DNA from: Chloropicon primus
Lineage: Eukaryota; Chlorophyta; Chloropicophyceae; Chloropicales; Chloropicaceae
Length of the DNA stretch: 64,000 nt
Assembly (NCBI GenBank): GCA_023205875.1
Contig: CP060761.1
Location: 744,001-808,000, forward strand
Reading direction: 5' to 3'
How positions within the stretch are numbered: the stretch's first letter is position 1; each line of letters starts with the position of its first letter. This document shows, piece by piece, positions 28,701 through 40,700 of the stretch. A model generated the notes under the pieces. It had not been told where the DNA came from. It did not search any database and saw only the letters and a list, made by a program, of their open reading frames with translations. The position numbers were made by a program, and so were the translations under genes.

Positions 28701-31700
28701 GGACGATCTCACACACCAGCCACCAACCATTTGACCAATGCCGCTCAAGCCACCAGTCACGACATGGCGCCTTCCCTTCCCAAGATGGTGGGAACTATTC
28801 ATGACAGCGTGTGTCTGCGTAGTATCTCTCTGCAAGGTCAATTGAGGCAGGTACAAACTGCCGTTGTCCATGCTGCAGCCAAACACATCCACGGTTACAT
28901 CCATGGCATAGCTCTTTGAGCTGAACTGCAAACCACGGGCGGAAGCGCTTGGGTGTAAAGGACTCGTGTCAACGCCACCACACTGGACGCTGGTGCACTC
29001 AAGAGCTATGCAGCGCAACATGGCCCAAGACATGTATCCACTGGCTCCGTGATCCTTGTGAAGTCCCGCGGGACTTGCAGATGTGTCCAAGGAACCGGAA
29101 CTGTGCATCCAAAGTGCGTCCGTGCCCTTCTCAACGAGATCCTGCATACCTGCAAGGATATGATGCGGGCAGATTGCACTCTCTTCCACATGAAGCTGTG
29201 TTGCAGGTTCTGAAGCCGTCAAAACATCCGAGGATACAACAGGTGTTTGAGCATACCAACAGATGTTGTACAATTTGCAGGCATCCAAGATGTCGCGAGA
29301 AGACGAGACTCCACCGACCGTAGGGATGGAAATATCTTCTTGCTGCTGATCACACGGAAGCTCAACTTGTCCACAAGGCATGGGGATGCGTCAATCTGAG
29401 AGGACTGAGTTACTCTTCCTACTTCAGTTGCACTACCCACCGCATGCAGACTCACTCCAAGGCTTGAAGTGCTCAGAATGCACGCCTCAACAGATGCTGG
29501 AATGCGAGCTTGCAATTCAAAGCCATCACTGGAGGATGAGGTCACACTGTCCATCAAGTGCAAAGATGACTCCAAAGAACCTACACCTTGCAAAGCGTGT
29601 TCATCTTCAAAGCTCGGCTGGCATGGAACAAGCTTACCTTGTCCTGCACTGCCTGACTGACCCAGGTAAAGACGCGCACCGTCCAACACTTCATGGTGTT
29701 CTGTGGAGGTGCTGCTATCGACCGTGTCAAGATTGTGTGCGCTGCAAGTCATGTGTGGACTGTTGGTTCCCTCTTCTTTTGACCTTACCAGAACATTGCC
29801 AGACGACAAGGCCACCTCACACTGAACCACGCCAGAAGAGACTGCTTCACCTGACAAGGCCAGCGTTGATGTAAACAACACACGCACAAGCCAGGGCCTG
29901 CTGTCGCTGTTGGCATGCAACATTTCCATGGTCTTTGCAGCCATGGCCACAAAAGCAGAAGCGCAAAGCACTTGTCGGCCACAAACATCATACTCGTTCA
30001 AGGAAGCCAACAGAGGGTGGCCAATCAAGCAAGTCTCCACCGTCGCTGTATTGGTGGATCTTGACGAAAGAACGAACTGTTCTACCAATAAGGAGCGTTG
30101 GTGGGATACAATCCAGCAACGCACGCCCTTCCAAGTAGAGCTCATGCTCCTACGGTCCTTGTGACTCGCGTTCAACAAAGAACCGTTTGATGGAGTCAAC
30201 AAGGCATGTGCATTTGTTCCTTGGAAGGCAAAGCCACTTGCTCCATACACACTCTGGACACCTGACTCCGAATCGGAACACTCAGCAGAGGAATAGCGTG
30301 GCAGTTGCACTGATTTGCCTCCCTTTTGTGCTTGAGCCTCCAAAACATTGACCACAAGAGGATTCACGTCCCGCAGATGCAGGAGTGGGCTCTGTGTGCC
30401 CATCACAAGGGGACCAAACAATTGTAGAATCCCAGACAGACCAGCAGCGGCCTCGGAGTGACCAACACAAGACTTCACAGCAGAAAGGGCAAGTGGAGTT
30501 TGTGACTTGGTGCCTCCAAGCAACACTGCGCTCAGGGCACCCACTTCAACTGGGTCGCCCAAAGACGTGCCTGTTCCATGCATTTGCAAGCCAAATACAT
30601 CTTCGGGAGATAAGTGTGCACTCTGCAGGGCTCTTTGCAGAACCATCTGCTGCGATGGACCGTTTGGAGCTGTCAAGGAACTGGATCTGCCATCTTGATT
30701 CACAGCACTGCCCACCATGGACACGCAATGTGCATCTGCCATGGCTTCAGAAGTTCCATCGACAATAACACTCTGGCAAGCTTCTGCGCGGACATAGCCA
30801 TCTGCACTTTGATCCAATGTCTTACACCTACCATCAGCAGAAAGCATACTCGCAATGCTTACGACGACAAGAGACGTGCTGGCAAGCATCAAATTCACAC
30901 CACATGCCATACTGATTGGAGCTGACATGGTCATCGCTGATTGCCAGGCCATAAACAAGCCTACAAGAGATGATGAGCATGCTGTATCTATGCTCACACA
31001 CGGACCTTGCAGTCCATACTTGTAAGACAAACGACCAGCTGCTACACTGAAAGCACTACCTGTTGCCATCAATGGACTGAGTGGCATGTTGTGGTCCTTC
31101 ATCAGACCATTGTATTCCATGTGCTCAATACCAACATAGACACCCATCTTCTCTCGACGACGCTGGATGTTGCTTGAGTCCTGAGCATCATTCAGTACGC
31201 AACTTTGCATAGACTCCCAACTCACTTGCAGAAGCAATCTCTGCTGAGGATCACACAGCGAAGCTTCGGTCACTGACATTCCAAAACAAGCAGTGTCGAA
31301 CGTGGAAACGTCCTTCAAAAGACCTGCAAATCGTGCTGTTAGCTGACCACTTGGCATCATTGCTTCACTTCGCTCAAGATCCCAACGTCCAAATGGAACA
31401 GACGTTATGGCATCACCTATACCGGCACCAGGCTTCATCGTCGTTGCAACAGGAAGGAGTGCACTGAAACTATTTAGAGCGACACACCTTGTGACTCCCA
31501 TCTCTGCACTTGGAAGAACCTCGTGTAGTTCCTGCACACTCTTGCCTTCTTGGAGGCCCAACTCACCACAAATGAAAGTGGTCAAAGCATTGATGCTGGG
31601 ATAGTCCAGGATCACAGTGCTTGGCAGTTGGACTCCAACAGAAGACGAAATAGTGTTGCGCAACTCCACAACACCAAGGGAATCAAGACCAGCCTCCATC

Positions 31701-34700
31701 AACGGTGTGTTGATATCAATATCTTGCTGGAGTAGTCGCTGTACAGATTGAGATACTTGTTCAATGATTGGTTGCACCTCGTGTTGGGATCTCACTACAC
31801 GCTTTTCTTGGTGTGGTTTTGGAATCCCATCTACAATGCTCGCTGGACATATCTGCTTGAAGAAAGAGGGGCACTTTGTACTTGAGCTTAAGACGTTGCT
31901 CCAGAATGCAGCTTGGTTTGCACATACAGTACCTTCTTCCTTCATGTGTAAACAAGAGGATAGAATTGAGAGACCAGAATCAGGGCTGATCGCTGCTAGT
32001 CCCATACTTTCAAACCTTTTTGACACAACCTTGTTAGAGGCCATACCAACTGCCTTCCAAATACCCCACTGGATGGCCAAAGAAGCAATACCAGACATTT
32101 TCTGTCTGTTACTCATCATCTCCAAGCCTGAATTCGAGCAAGCATAGTTAATCTGACCAGGACTTCCAACCAAAGAAGAAATGGATGAGAAGTGCACAGT
32201 CGCACCTAGTGCAGCTGACCAAGATCCTGCTTGAATCCATTGAGCTCCTCTCAGCTTGGGTGACAAGGATCCACGCATGTGAGATGGAGACTGGTTGCCC
32301 AAAATAGCATCAATCAGCACACCAGCAGCATGGACCACCATGCCCAGCGGATAGAGGTCATCGCATCTCTCCATCATCCACCAAGATGCTTCTTCCCGCA
32401 CCGAGACATCACATCTTGCCATGGACACACTCATATCTCCAGCACGGAGTTCTTCTGGGCATGTCCTTGACTTTCCTGTGCGTCCAAGCAATCCTAGGGA
32501 AGAACCTAAGGACGATCTCACACACCAGCCACCAACCATTTGACCAATGCCGCTCAAGCCACCAGTCACGACATGGCGCCTTCCCTTCCCAAGATGGTGG
32601 GAACTATTCATGACAGCGTGTGTCTGCGTAGTATCTCTCTGCAAGGTCAATTGAGGCAGGTACAAACTGCCGTTGTCCATGCTGCAGCCAAACACATCCA
32701 CGGTTACATCCATGGCATAGCTCTTTGAGCTGAACTGCAAACCACGGGCGGAAGCGCTTGGGTGTAAAGGACTCGTGTCAACGCCACCACACTGGACGCT
32801 GGTGCACTCAAGAGCTATGCTACGCAACATGGCCCAAGACATGTATCCACTGGCTCCGTGATCCTTGTGAAGTCCCGCGGGACTTGCAGATGTGTCCAAG
32901 GAACCGGAACTGTGCATCCAAAGTGCGTCCGTGCCCTTCTCAACGAGATCCTGCATACCTGCAAGGATATGATGCGGGCAGATTGCACTCTCTTCCACAT
33001 GAAGCTGTGTTGCAGGTTCTGAAGCCGTCAAAACATCCGAGGATACAACAGGTGTTTGAGCATACCAACAGATGTTGTACAATTTGCAGGCATCCAAGAT
33101 GTCGCGAGAAGACGAGACTCCACCGACCGTAGGGATGGAAATATCTTCTTTGCTGCTGATCACACGGAAGCTCAACTTGTCCACAAGGCATGGGGATGCG
33201 TCAATCTGAGAGGACTGAGTTACTCTTCCTACTTCAGTTGCACTACCCACCGCATGCAGACTCACTCCAAGGCTTGAAGTGCTCAGAATGCACGCCTCAA
33301 CAGATGCTGGAATGCGAGCTTGCAATTCAAAGCCATCACTGGAGGATGAGGTCACACTGTCCATCAAGTGCAAAGATGACTCCAAAGAACCTACACCTTG
33401 CAAAGCGTGTTCATCTTCAAAGCTCGGCTGGCATGGAACAAGCTTACCTTGTCCTGCACTGCCTGACTGACCCAGGTAAAGACGCGCACCGTCCAACACT
33501 TCATGGTGTTCTGTGGAGGTGCTGCTATCGACCGTGTCAAGATTGTGTGCGCTGCAAGTCATGTGTGGACTGTTGGTTCCCTCATCTTTTGACCTTACCA
33601 GAACATTGCCAGACGACAAGGCCACCTCACACTGAACCACGCCAGAAGAGACTGCTTCACCTGACAAGGCCAGCGTTGATGTAAACAACACACGCACAAG
33701 CCAGGGCCTGCTGTCGCTGTTGGCATGCAACATTTCCATGGTCTTTGCAGCCATGGCCACAAAAGCAGAAGCGCAAAGCACTTGTCGGCCACAAACATCA
33801 TACTCGTTCAAGGAAGCCAACAGAGGGTGGCCAATCAAGCAAGTCTCCACCGTCGCTGTATTGGTGGATCTTGACGAAAGAACGAACTGTTCTACCAACA
33901 AGGAGCGTTGGTGGGATACAATCCAGCAACGCACGCCCTTCCAAGTAGAGCTCATGCTCCTACGGTCCTTGTGACTCGCGTTCAACAAAGAACCGTTTGA
34001 TGGAGTCAACAAGGCATGTGCATTTGTTCCTTGGAAGGCAAAGCCACTTGCTCCATACACACTCTGGACACCTGACTCCGAATCGGAACACTCAGCAGAG
34101 GAATAGCGTGGCAGTTGCACTGATTTGCCTCCCTTTTGTGCTTGAGCCTCCAAAACATTGACCACAAGAGGATTCACGTCCCGCAGATGCAGGAGTGGGC
34201 TCTGTGTGCCCATCACAAGGGGACCAAACAATTGTAGAATCCCAGACAGACCAGCAGCGGCCTCGGAGTGACCAACACAAGACTTCACAGCAGAAAGGGC
34301 AAGTGGAGTTTGTGACTTGGTGCCTCCAAGCAACACTGCGCTCAGGGCACCCACTTCAACTGGGTCGCCCAAAGACGTGCCTGTTCCATGCATTTGCAAG
34401 CCAAATACATCTTCGGGAGATAAGTGTGCACTCTGCAGGGCTCTTTGCAGAACCATCTGCTGCGATGGACCGTTTGGAGCTGTCAAGGAACTGGATCTGC
34501 CATCTTGATTCACAGCACTGCCCATCATGGACACGCAATGTGCATCTGCCATGGCCTCAGAAGTTCCATCGACAATAACACTCTGGCAAGCTTCTGCACG
34601 AACATAGCCATCTGCACTTTGATCCAATGTCTTACACCTACCATCAGCAGAAAGCATACTCGCAATGCTTATGACGACAAGAGATGTGCTGGCAAGCATC

Positions 34701-37700
34701 AAATTCACACCACATGCCATACTGATTGGAGCTGACATGGTCATCGCTGATTGCCAGGCCATAAACAAGCCTACAAGAGATGATGAGCATGCTGTATCTA
34801 TGCTCACACACGGACCTTGCAGTCCATACTTGTAAGACAAACGACCAGCTGCTACACTGAAAGCATTACCTGTTGTCATCAATGGACTGAGTGGCATGTT
34901 GTGGTCCTTCATCAGACCATTGTATTCCATGTGCTCAATACCAACATAGACACCCATCTTCTCTCGACGACGCTGGATGTTGCTTGAGTCCTGAGCATCA
35001 TTCAGTACGCAACTTTGCATAGACTCCCAACTCACTTGCAGAAGCAATCTCTGCTGAGGATCACACAGCGAAGCTTCGGTCACTGACATTCCAAAACAAG
35101 CAGTGTCGAACGTGGAAACGTCCTTCAAAAGACCTGCAAATCGTGCTGTTAGCTGACCACTTGGCATCATTGCTTCACTTCGCTCAAGATCCCAACGTCC
35201 AAATGGAACAGACGTTATGGCATCACCTATACCGGCACCAGGCTTCATCGTCGTTGCAACAGGAAGGAGTGCACTGAAACTATTTAGAGCGACACACCTT
35301 GTGACTCCCATCTCTGCACTTGGAAGAACCTCGTGTAGTTCCTGCACACTCTTGCCTTCTTGGAGGCCCAACTCACCACAAATGAAAGTGGTCAAAGCAT
35401 TGATGCTGGGATAGTCCAGGATCACAGTGCTTGGCAGTTGGACTCCAACAGAAGACGAAATAGTGTTGCGCAACTCCACAACACCAAGGGAATCAAGACC
35501 AGCCTCCATCAACGGTGTGTTGATATCAATATCTTGCTGGAGTAGTCGCTGTACAGATTGAGATACTTGTTCAATGATTGGTTGCACCTCGTGTTGGGAT
35601 CTCACTACACGCTTTTCTTGGTGTGGTTTTGGAATCCCATCTACAATGCTCGCTGGACATATCTGCTTGAAGAAAGAGGGGCACTTTGTACTTGAGCTTA
35701 AGACGTTGCTCCAGAATGCAGCTTGGTTTGCACATACAGTACCTTCTTCCTTCATGTGTAAACAAGAGGATAGAATTGAGAGACCAGAATCAGGGCTGAT
35801 CGCTGCTAGTCCCATACTTTCAAACCTTTTGACACAACCTTGTTAGAGGCCATACCAACTGCCTTCCAAATACCCCACTGGATGGCCAAAGAAGCAATAC
35901 CAGACATTTTCTGTCTGTTACTCATCATCTCCAAGCCTGAATTCGAGCAAGCATAGTTAATCTGACCAGGACTTCCAACCAAAGAAGAAATGGATGAGAA
36001 GTGCACAGTCGCACCTAGTGCAGCTGACCAAGATCCTGCTTGAATCCATTGAGCTCCTCTCAGCTTGGGTGACAAGGATCCACGCATGTGAGATGGAGAC
36101 TGGTTGCCCAAAATAGCATCAATCAGCACACCAGCAGCATGGACCACCATGCCCAGCGGATAGAGGTCATCGCATCTCTCCATCATCCACCAAGATGCTT
36201 CTTCCCGCACCGAGACATCACATCTTGCCATGGACACACTCATATCTCCAGCACGGAGTTCTTCTGGGCATGTCCTTGACTTTCCTGTGCGTCCAAGCAA
36301 TCCTAGGGAAGAACCTAAGGACGATCTCACACACCAGCCACCAACCATTTGACCAATGCCGCTCAAGCCACCAGTCACGACATGGCGCCTTCCCTTCCCA
36401 AGATGGTGGGAACTATTCATGACAGCGTGTGTCTGCGTAGTATCTCTCTGCAAGGTCAATTGAGGCAGGTACAAACTGCCGTTGTCCATGCTGCAGCCAA
36501 ACACATCCACGGTTACATCCATGGCATAGCTCTTTGAGCTGAACTGCAAACCACGGGCGGAAGCGCTTGGGTGTAAAGGACTCGTGTCAACGCCACCACA
36601 CTGGACGCTGGTGCACTCAAGAGCTATGCTACGCAACATGGCCCAAGACATGTATCCACTGGCTCCGTGATCCTTGTGAAGTCCCGCGGGACTTGCAGAT
36701 GTGTCCAAGGAACCGGAACTGTGCATCCAAAGTGCGTCCGTGCCCTTCTCAACGAGATCCTGCATACCTGCAAGGATATGATGCGGGCAGATTGCACTCT
36801 CTTCCACATGAAGCTGTGTTGCAGGTTCTGAAGCCGTCAAAACATCCGAGGATACAACAGGTGTTTGAGCATACCAACAGATGTTGTACAATTTGCAGGC
36901 ATCCAAGATGTCGCGAGAAGACGAGACTCCACCGACCGTAGGGATGGAAATATCTTCTTTGCTGCTGATCACACGGAAGCTCAACTTGTCCACAAGGCAT
37001 GGGGATGCGTCAATCTGAGAGGACTGAGTTACTCTTCCTACTTCAGTTGCACTACCCACCGCATGCAGACTCACTCCAAGGCTTGAAGTGCTCAGAATGC
37101 ACGCCTCAACAGATGCTGGAATGCGAGCTTGCAATTCAAAGCCATCACTGGAGGATGAGGTCACACTGTCCATCAAGTGCAAAGATGACTCCAAAGAACC
37201 TACACCTTGCAAAGCGTGTTCATCTTCAAAGCTCGGCTGGCATGGAACAAGCTTACCTTGTCCTGCACTGCCTGACTGACCCAGGTAAAGACGCGCACCG
37301 TCCAACACTTCATGGTGTTCTGTGGAGGTGCTGCTATCGACCGTGTCGAGATTGTGTGCGCTGCAAGTCATGTGTGGACTGTTGGTTCCCTCATCTTTTG
37401 ACCTTACCAGAACATTGCCAGACGACAAGGCCACCTCACACTGAACCACGCCAGAAGAGACTGCTTCACCTGACAAGGCCAGCGTTGATGTAAACAACAC
37501 ATGCACAAGCCAGGGCCTGCTGTCGCTGTTGGCATGCAACATTTCCATGGTCTTTGCAGCCATGGCCACAAAAGCAGAAGCGCAAAGCACTTGTCGGCCA
37601 CAAACATCATACTCGTTCAAGGAAGCCAACAGAGGGTGGCCAATCAAGCAAGTCTCCACCGTCGCTGTATTGGTGGATCTTGACGAAAGAACGAACTGTT

Positions 37701-40700
37701 CTACCAATAAGGAGCGTTGGTGGGATACAATCCAGCAACGCACGCCCTTCCAAGTAGAGCTCATGCTCCTACGGTCCTTGTGACTCGTGTTCAACAAAGA
37801 ACCGTTTGATGGAGTCAACAAGGCATGTGCATTTGTTCCTTGGAAGGCAAAGCCACTTGCTCCATACACACTCTGGACACCTGACTCCGAATCGGAACAC
37901 TCAGCAGAGGAATAGCGTGGCAGTTGCACTGATTTGCCTCCCTTTTGTGCTTGAGCCTCCAAAACATTGACCACAAGAGGATTCACGTCCCGCAGATGCA
38001 GGAGTGGGCTCTGTGTGCCCATCACAAGGGGACCAAACAATTGTAGAATCCCAGACAGACCAGCAGCGGCCTCGGAGTGACCAACACAAGACTTCACAGC
38101 AGAAAGGGCAAGTGGAGTTTGTGACTTGGTGCCTCCAAGCAACACTGCGCTCAGGGCACCCACTTCAACTGGGTCGCCCAAAGACGTGCCTGTTCCATGC
38201 ATTTGCAAGCCAAATACATCTTCGGGAGATAAGTGTGCACTCTGCAGGGCTCTTTGCAGAACCATCTGCTGCGATGGACCGTTTGGAGCTGTCAAGGAAC
38301 TGGATCTGCCATCTTGATTCACAGCACTGCCCATCATGGACACGCAATGTGCATCTGCCATGGCCTCAGAAGTTCCATCGACAATAACACTCTGGCAAGC
38401 TTCTGCACGGACATAGCCATCTGCACTTTGATCCAATGTCTTACACCTACCATCAGCAGAAAGCATACTCGCAATGCTTACGACGACAAGAGATGTGCTG
38501 GCAAGCATCAAATTCACACCACATGCCATACTGATTGGAGCTGACATGGTCATCGCTGATTGCCAGGCCATACATAAGCCTACAAGAGATGATGAGCATG
38601 CTGTATCTATGCTCACACACGGACCTTGCAGTCCATACTTGTAAGACAAACGACCGGCTGCTACACTGAAAGCACTACCTGTTGCCATCAATGGACTGAG
38701 CGGCATGTTGTGGTCCTTCATCAGACCATTGTATTCCATGTGCTCAATACCAACATAGACACCCATCTTCTCTCGACGACGCTGGATGTTGCTTGAGTCC
38801 TGAGCATCATTCAGTACGCAACTTTGCATAGACTCCCAACTCACTTGCAGAAGCAATCTCTGCTGAGGATCACACAGCGAAGCTTCGGTCACTGACATTC
38901 CAAAACAAGCAGTGTCGAACGTGGAAACGTCCTTCAAAAGACCTGCAAATCGTGCTGTTAGCTGACCACTTGGCATCATTGCTTCACTTCGCTCAAGATC
39001 CCAACGTCCAAATGGAACAGACGTTATGGCATCACCTATACCGGCACCAGGCTTCATCGTCGTTGCAACAGGAAGGAGTGCACTGAAACTATTTAGAGCG
39101 ACACACCTTGTGACTCCCATCTCTGCACTTGGAAGAACCTCGTGTAGTTCCTGCACACTCTTGCCTTCTTGGAGGCCCAACTCACCACAAATGAAAGTGG
39201 TCAAAGCATTGATGCTGGGATAGTCCAGGATCACAGTGCTTGGCAGTTGGACTCCAACAGAAGACGAAATAGTGTTGCGCAACTCCACAACACCAAGGGA
39301 ATCAAGACCAGCCTCCATCAATGTGCAGTTGGGCTCGATATCTCTTCCTATGATGCTGTTGATCTGTGTTTGTATATTGCGTTGGACTTCTTCTTTCCCC
39401 GTTGTCGCGTTGTTATGTAATCGTTGTGGCTGCTTCTGGCTCTTAAGGGATTTTTCAATGCCAACAAGACGTTGAAAACTTTCATTGATTTTCGATATTG
39501 TTTCGATGTAAGCCCTTGTTGATGCAGATACTGTGGATTGGATGTTTGCTGACTTCATTCTTTGCTCGAGATATGCCAGACAAGAGACAGGGGATATATA
39601 CTCTATAGTACTGGAGTTCCTTCCTTCAAATTTTGTCATCATGCCAATTCCCGCTATTGCACCCCACTGAATAGCATGTACACAACTTCCCATGCTGAAT
39701 GATCTTGATGAAAGCAAGTCCACAACGGCATTCGCAGCAGCATAATTGACATTGCCGCTGTTCCCAAAAACAGAAGATAACGATGAGAAAGTGACTAATG
39801 CCACGCCATCAAGAACTTCGGACACAAAATTCAAAAACTGCACTTTCGGGGCCATACAGGTCAACAACGACGATATATCTTGCAGTTTCAAACTCGCACT
39901 CAAAAGAACACCAGCAGCATGGACCACCATGCCCAGCGGATAGAGGTCATCGCATCTCTCCATCATCCACCAAGATGCTTCTTCCCGCACCGAGACATCA
40001 CATCTTGCCATGGACACGCTCATATCTCCAGCACGGAGTTCTTCTGGGCATGTCCTTGACTTTCCTGTGCGTCCAAGCAATCCTAGGGAAGAACCTAAGG
40101 ACGATCTCACACACCAGCCACCAACCATTTGACCAATGCCGCTCAAGCCACCAGTCACGACATGGCGCCTTCCCTTCCCAAGATGGTGGGAACTATTCAT
40201 GACAGCGTGTGTCTGCGTAGTATCTCTCTGCAAGGTCAATTGAGGCAGGTACAAACTGCCGTTGTCCATGCTGCAGCCAAACACATCCACGGTTACATCC
40301 ATGGCATAGCTCTTTGAGCTGAACTGCAAACCACGGGCGGAAGCGCTTGGGTGTAAAGGACTCGTGTCAACGCCACCACACTGGACGCTGGTGCACTCAA
40401 GAGCTATGCTGCGCAACATGGCCCAAGACATGTATCCACTGGCTCCGTGATCCTTGTGAAGTCCCGCGGGACTTGCAGATGTGTCCAAGGAACCGGAACT
40501 GTGCATCCAAAGTGCGTCCGTGCCCTTCTCAACGAGATCCTGCATACCTGCAAGGATATGATGCGGGCAGATTGCACTCTCTTCCACATGAAGCTGTGTT
40601 GCAGGTTCTGAAGCCGTCAAAACATCCGAGGATACAACAGGTGTTTGAGCATACCAACAGATGTTGTACAATTTGCAGGCATCCAAGATGTCGCGAGAAG

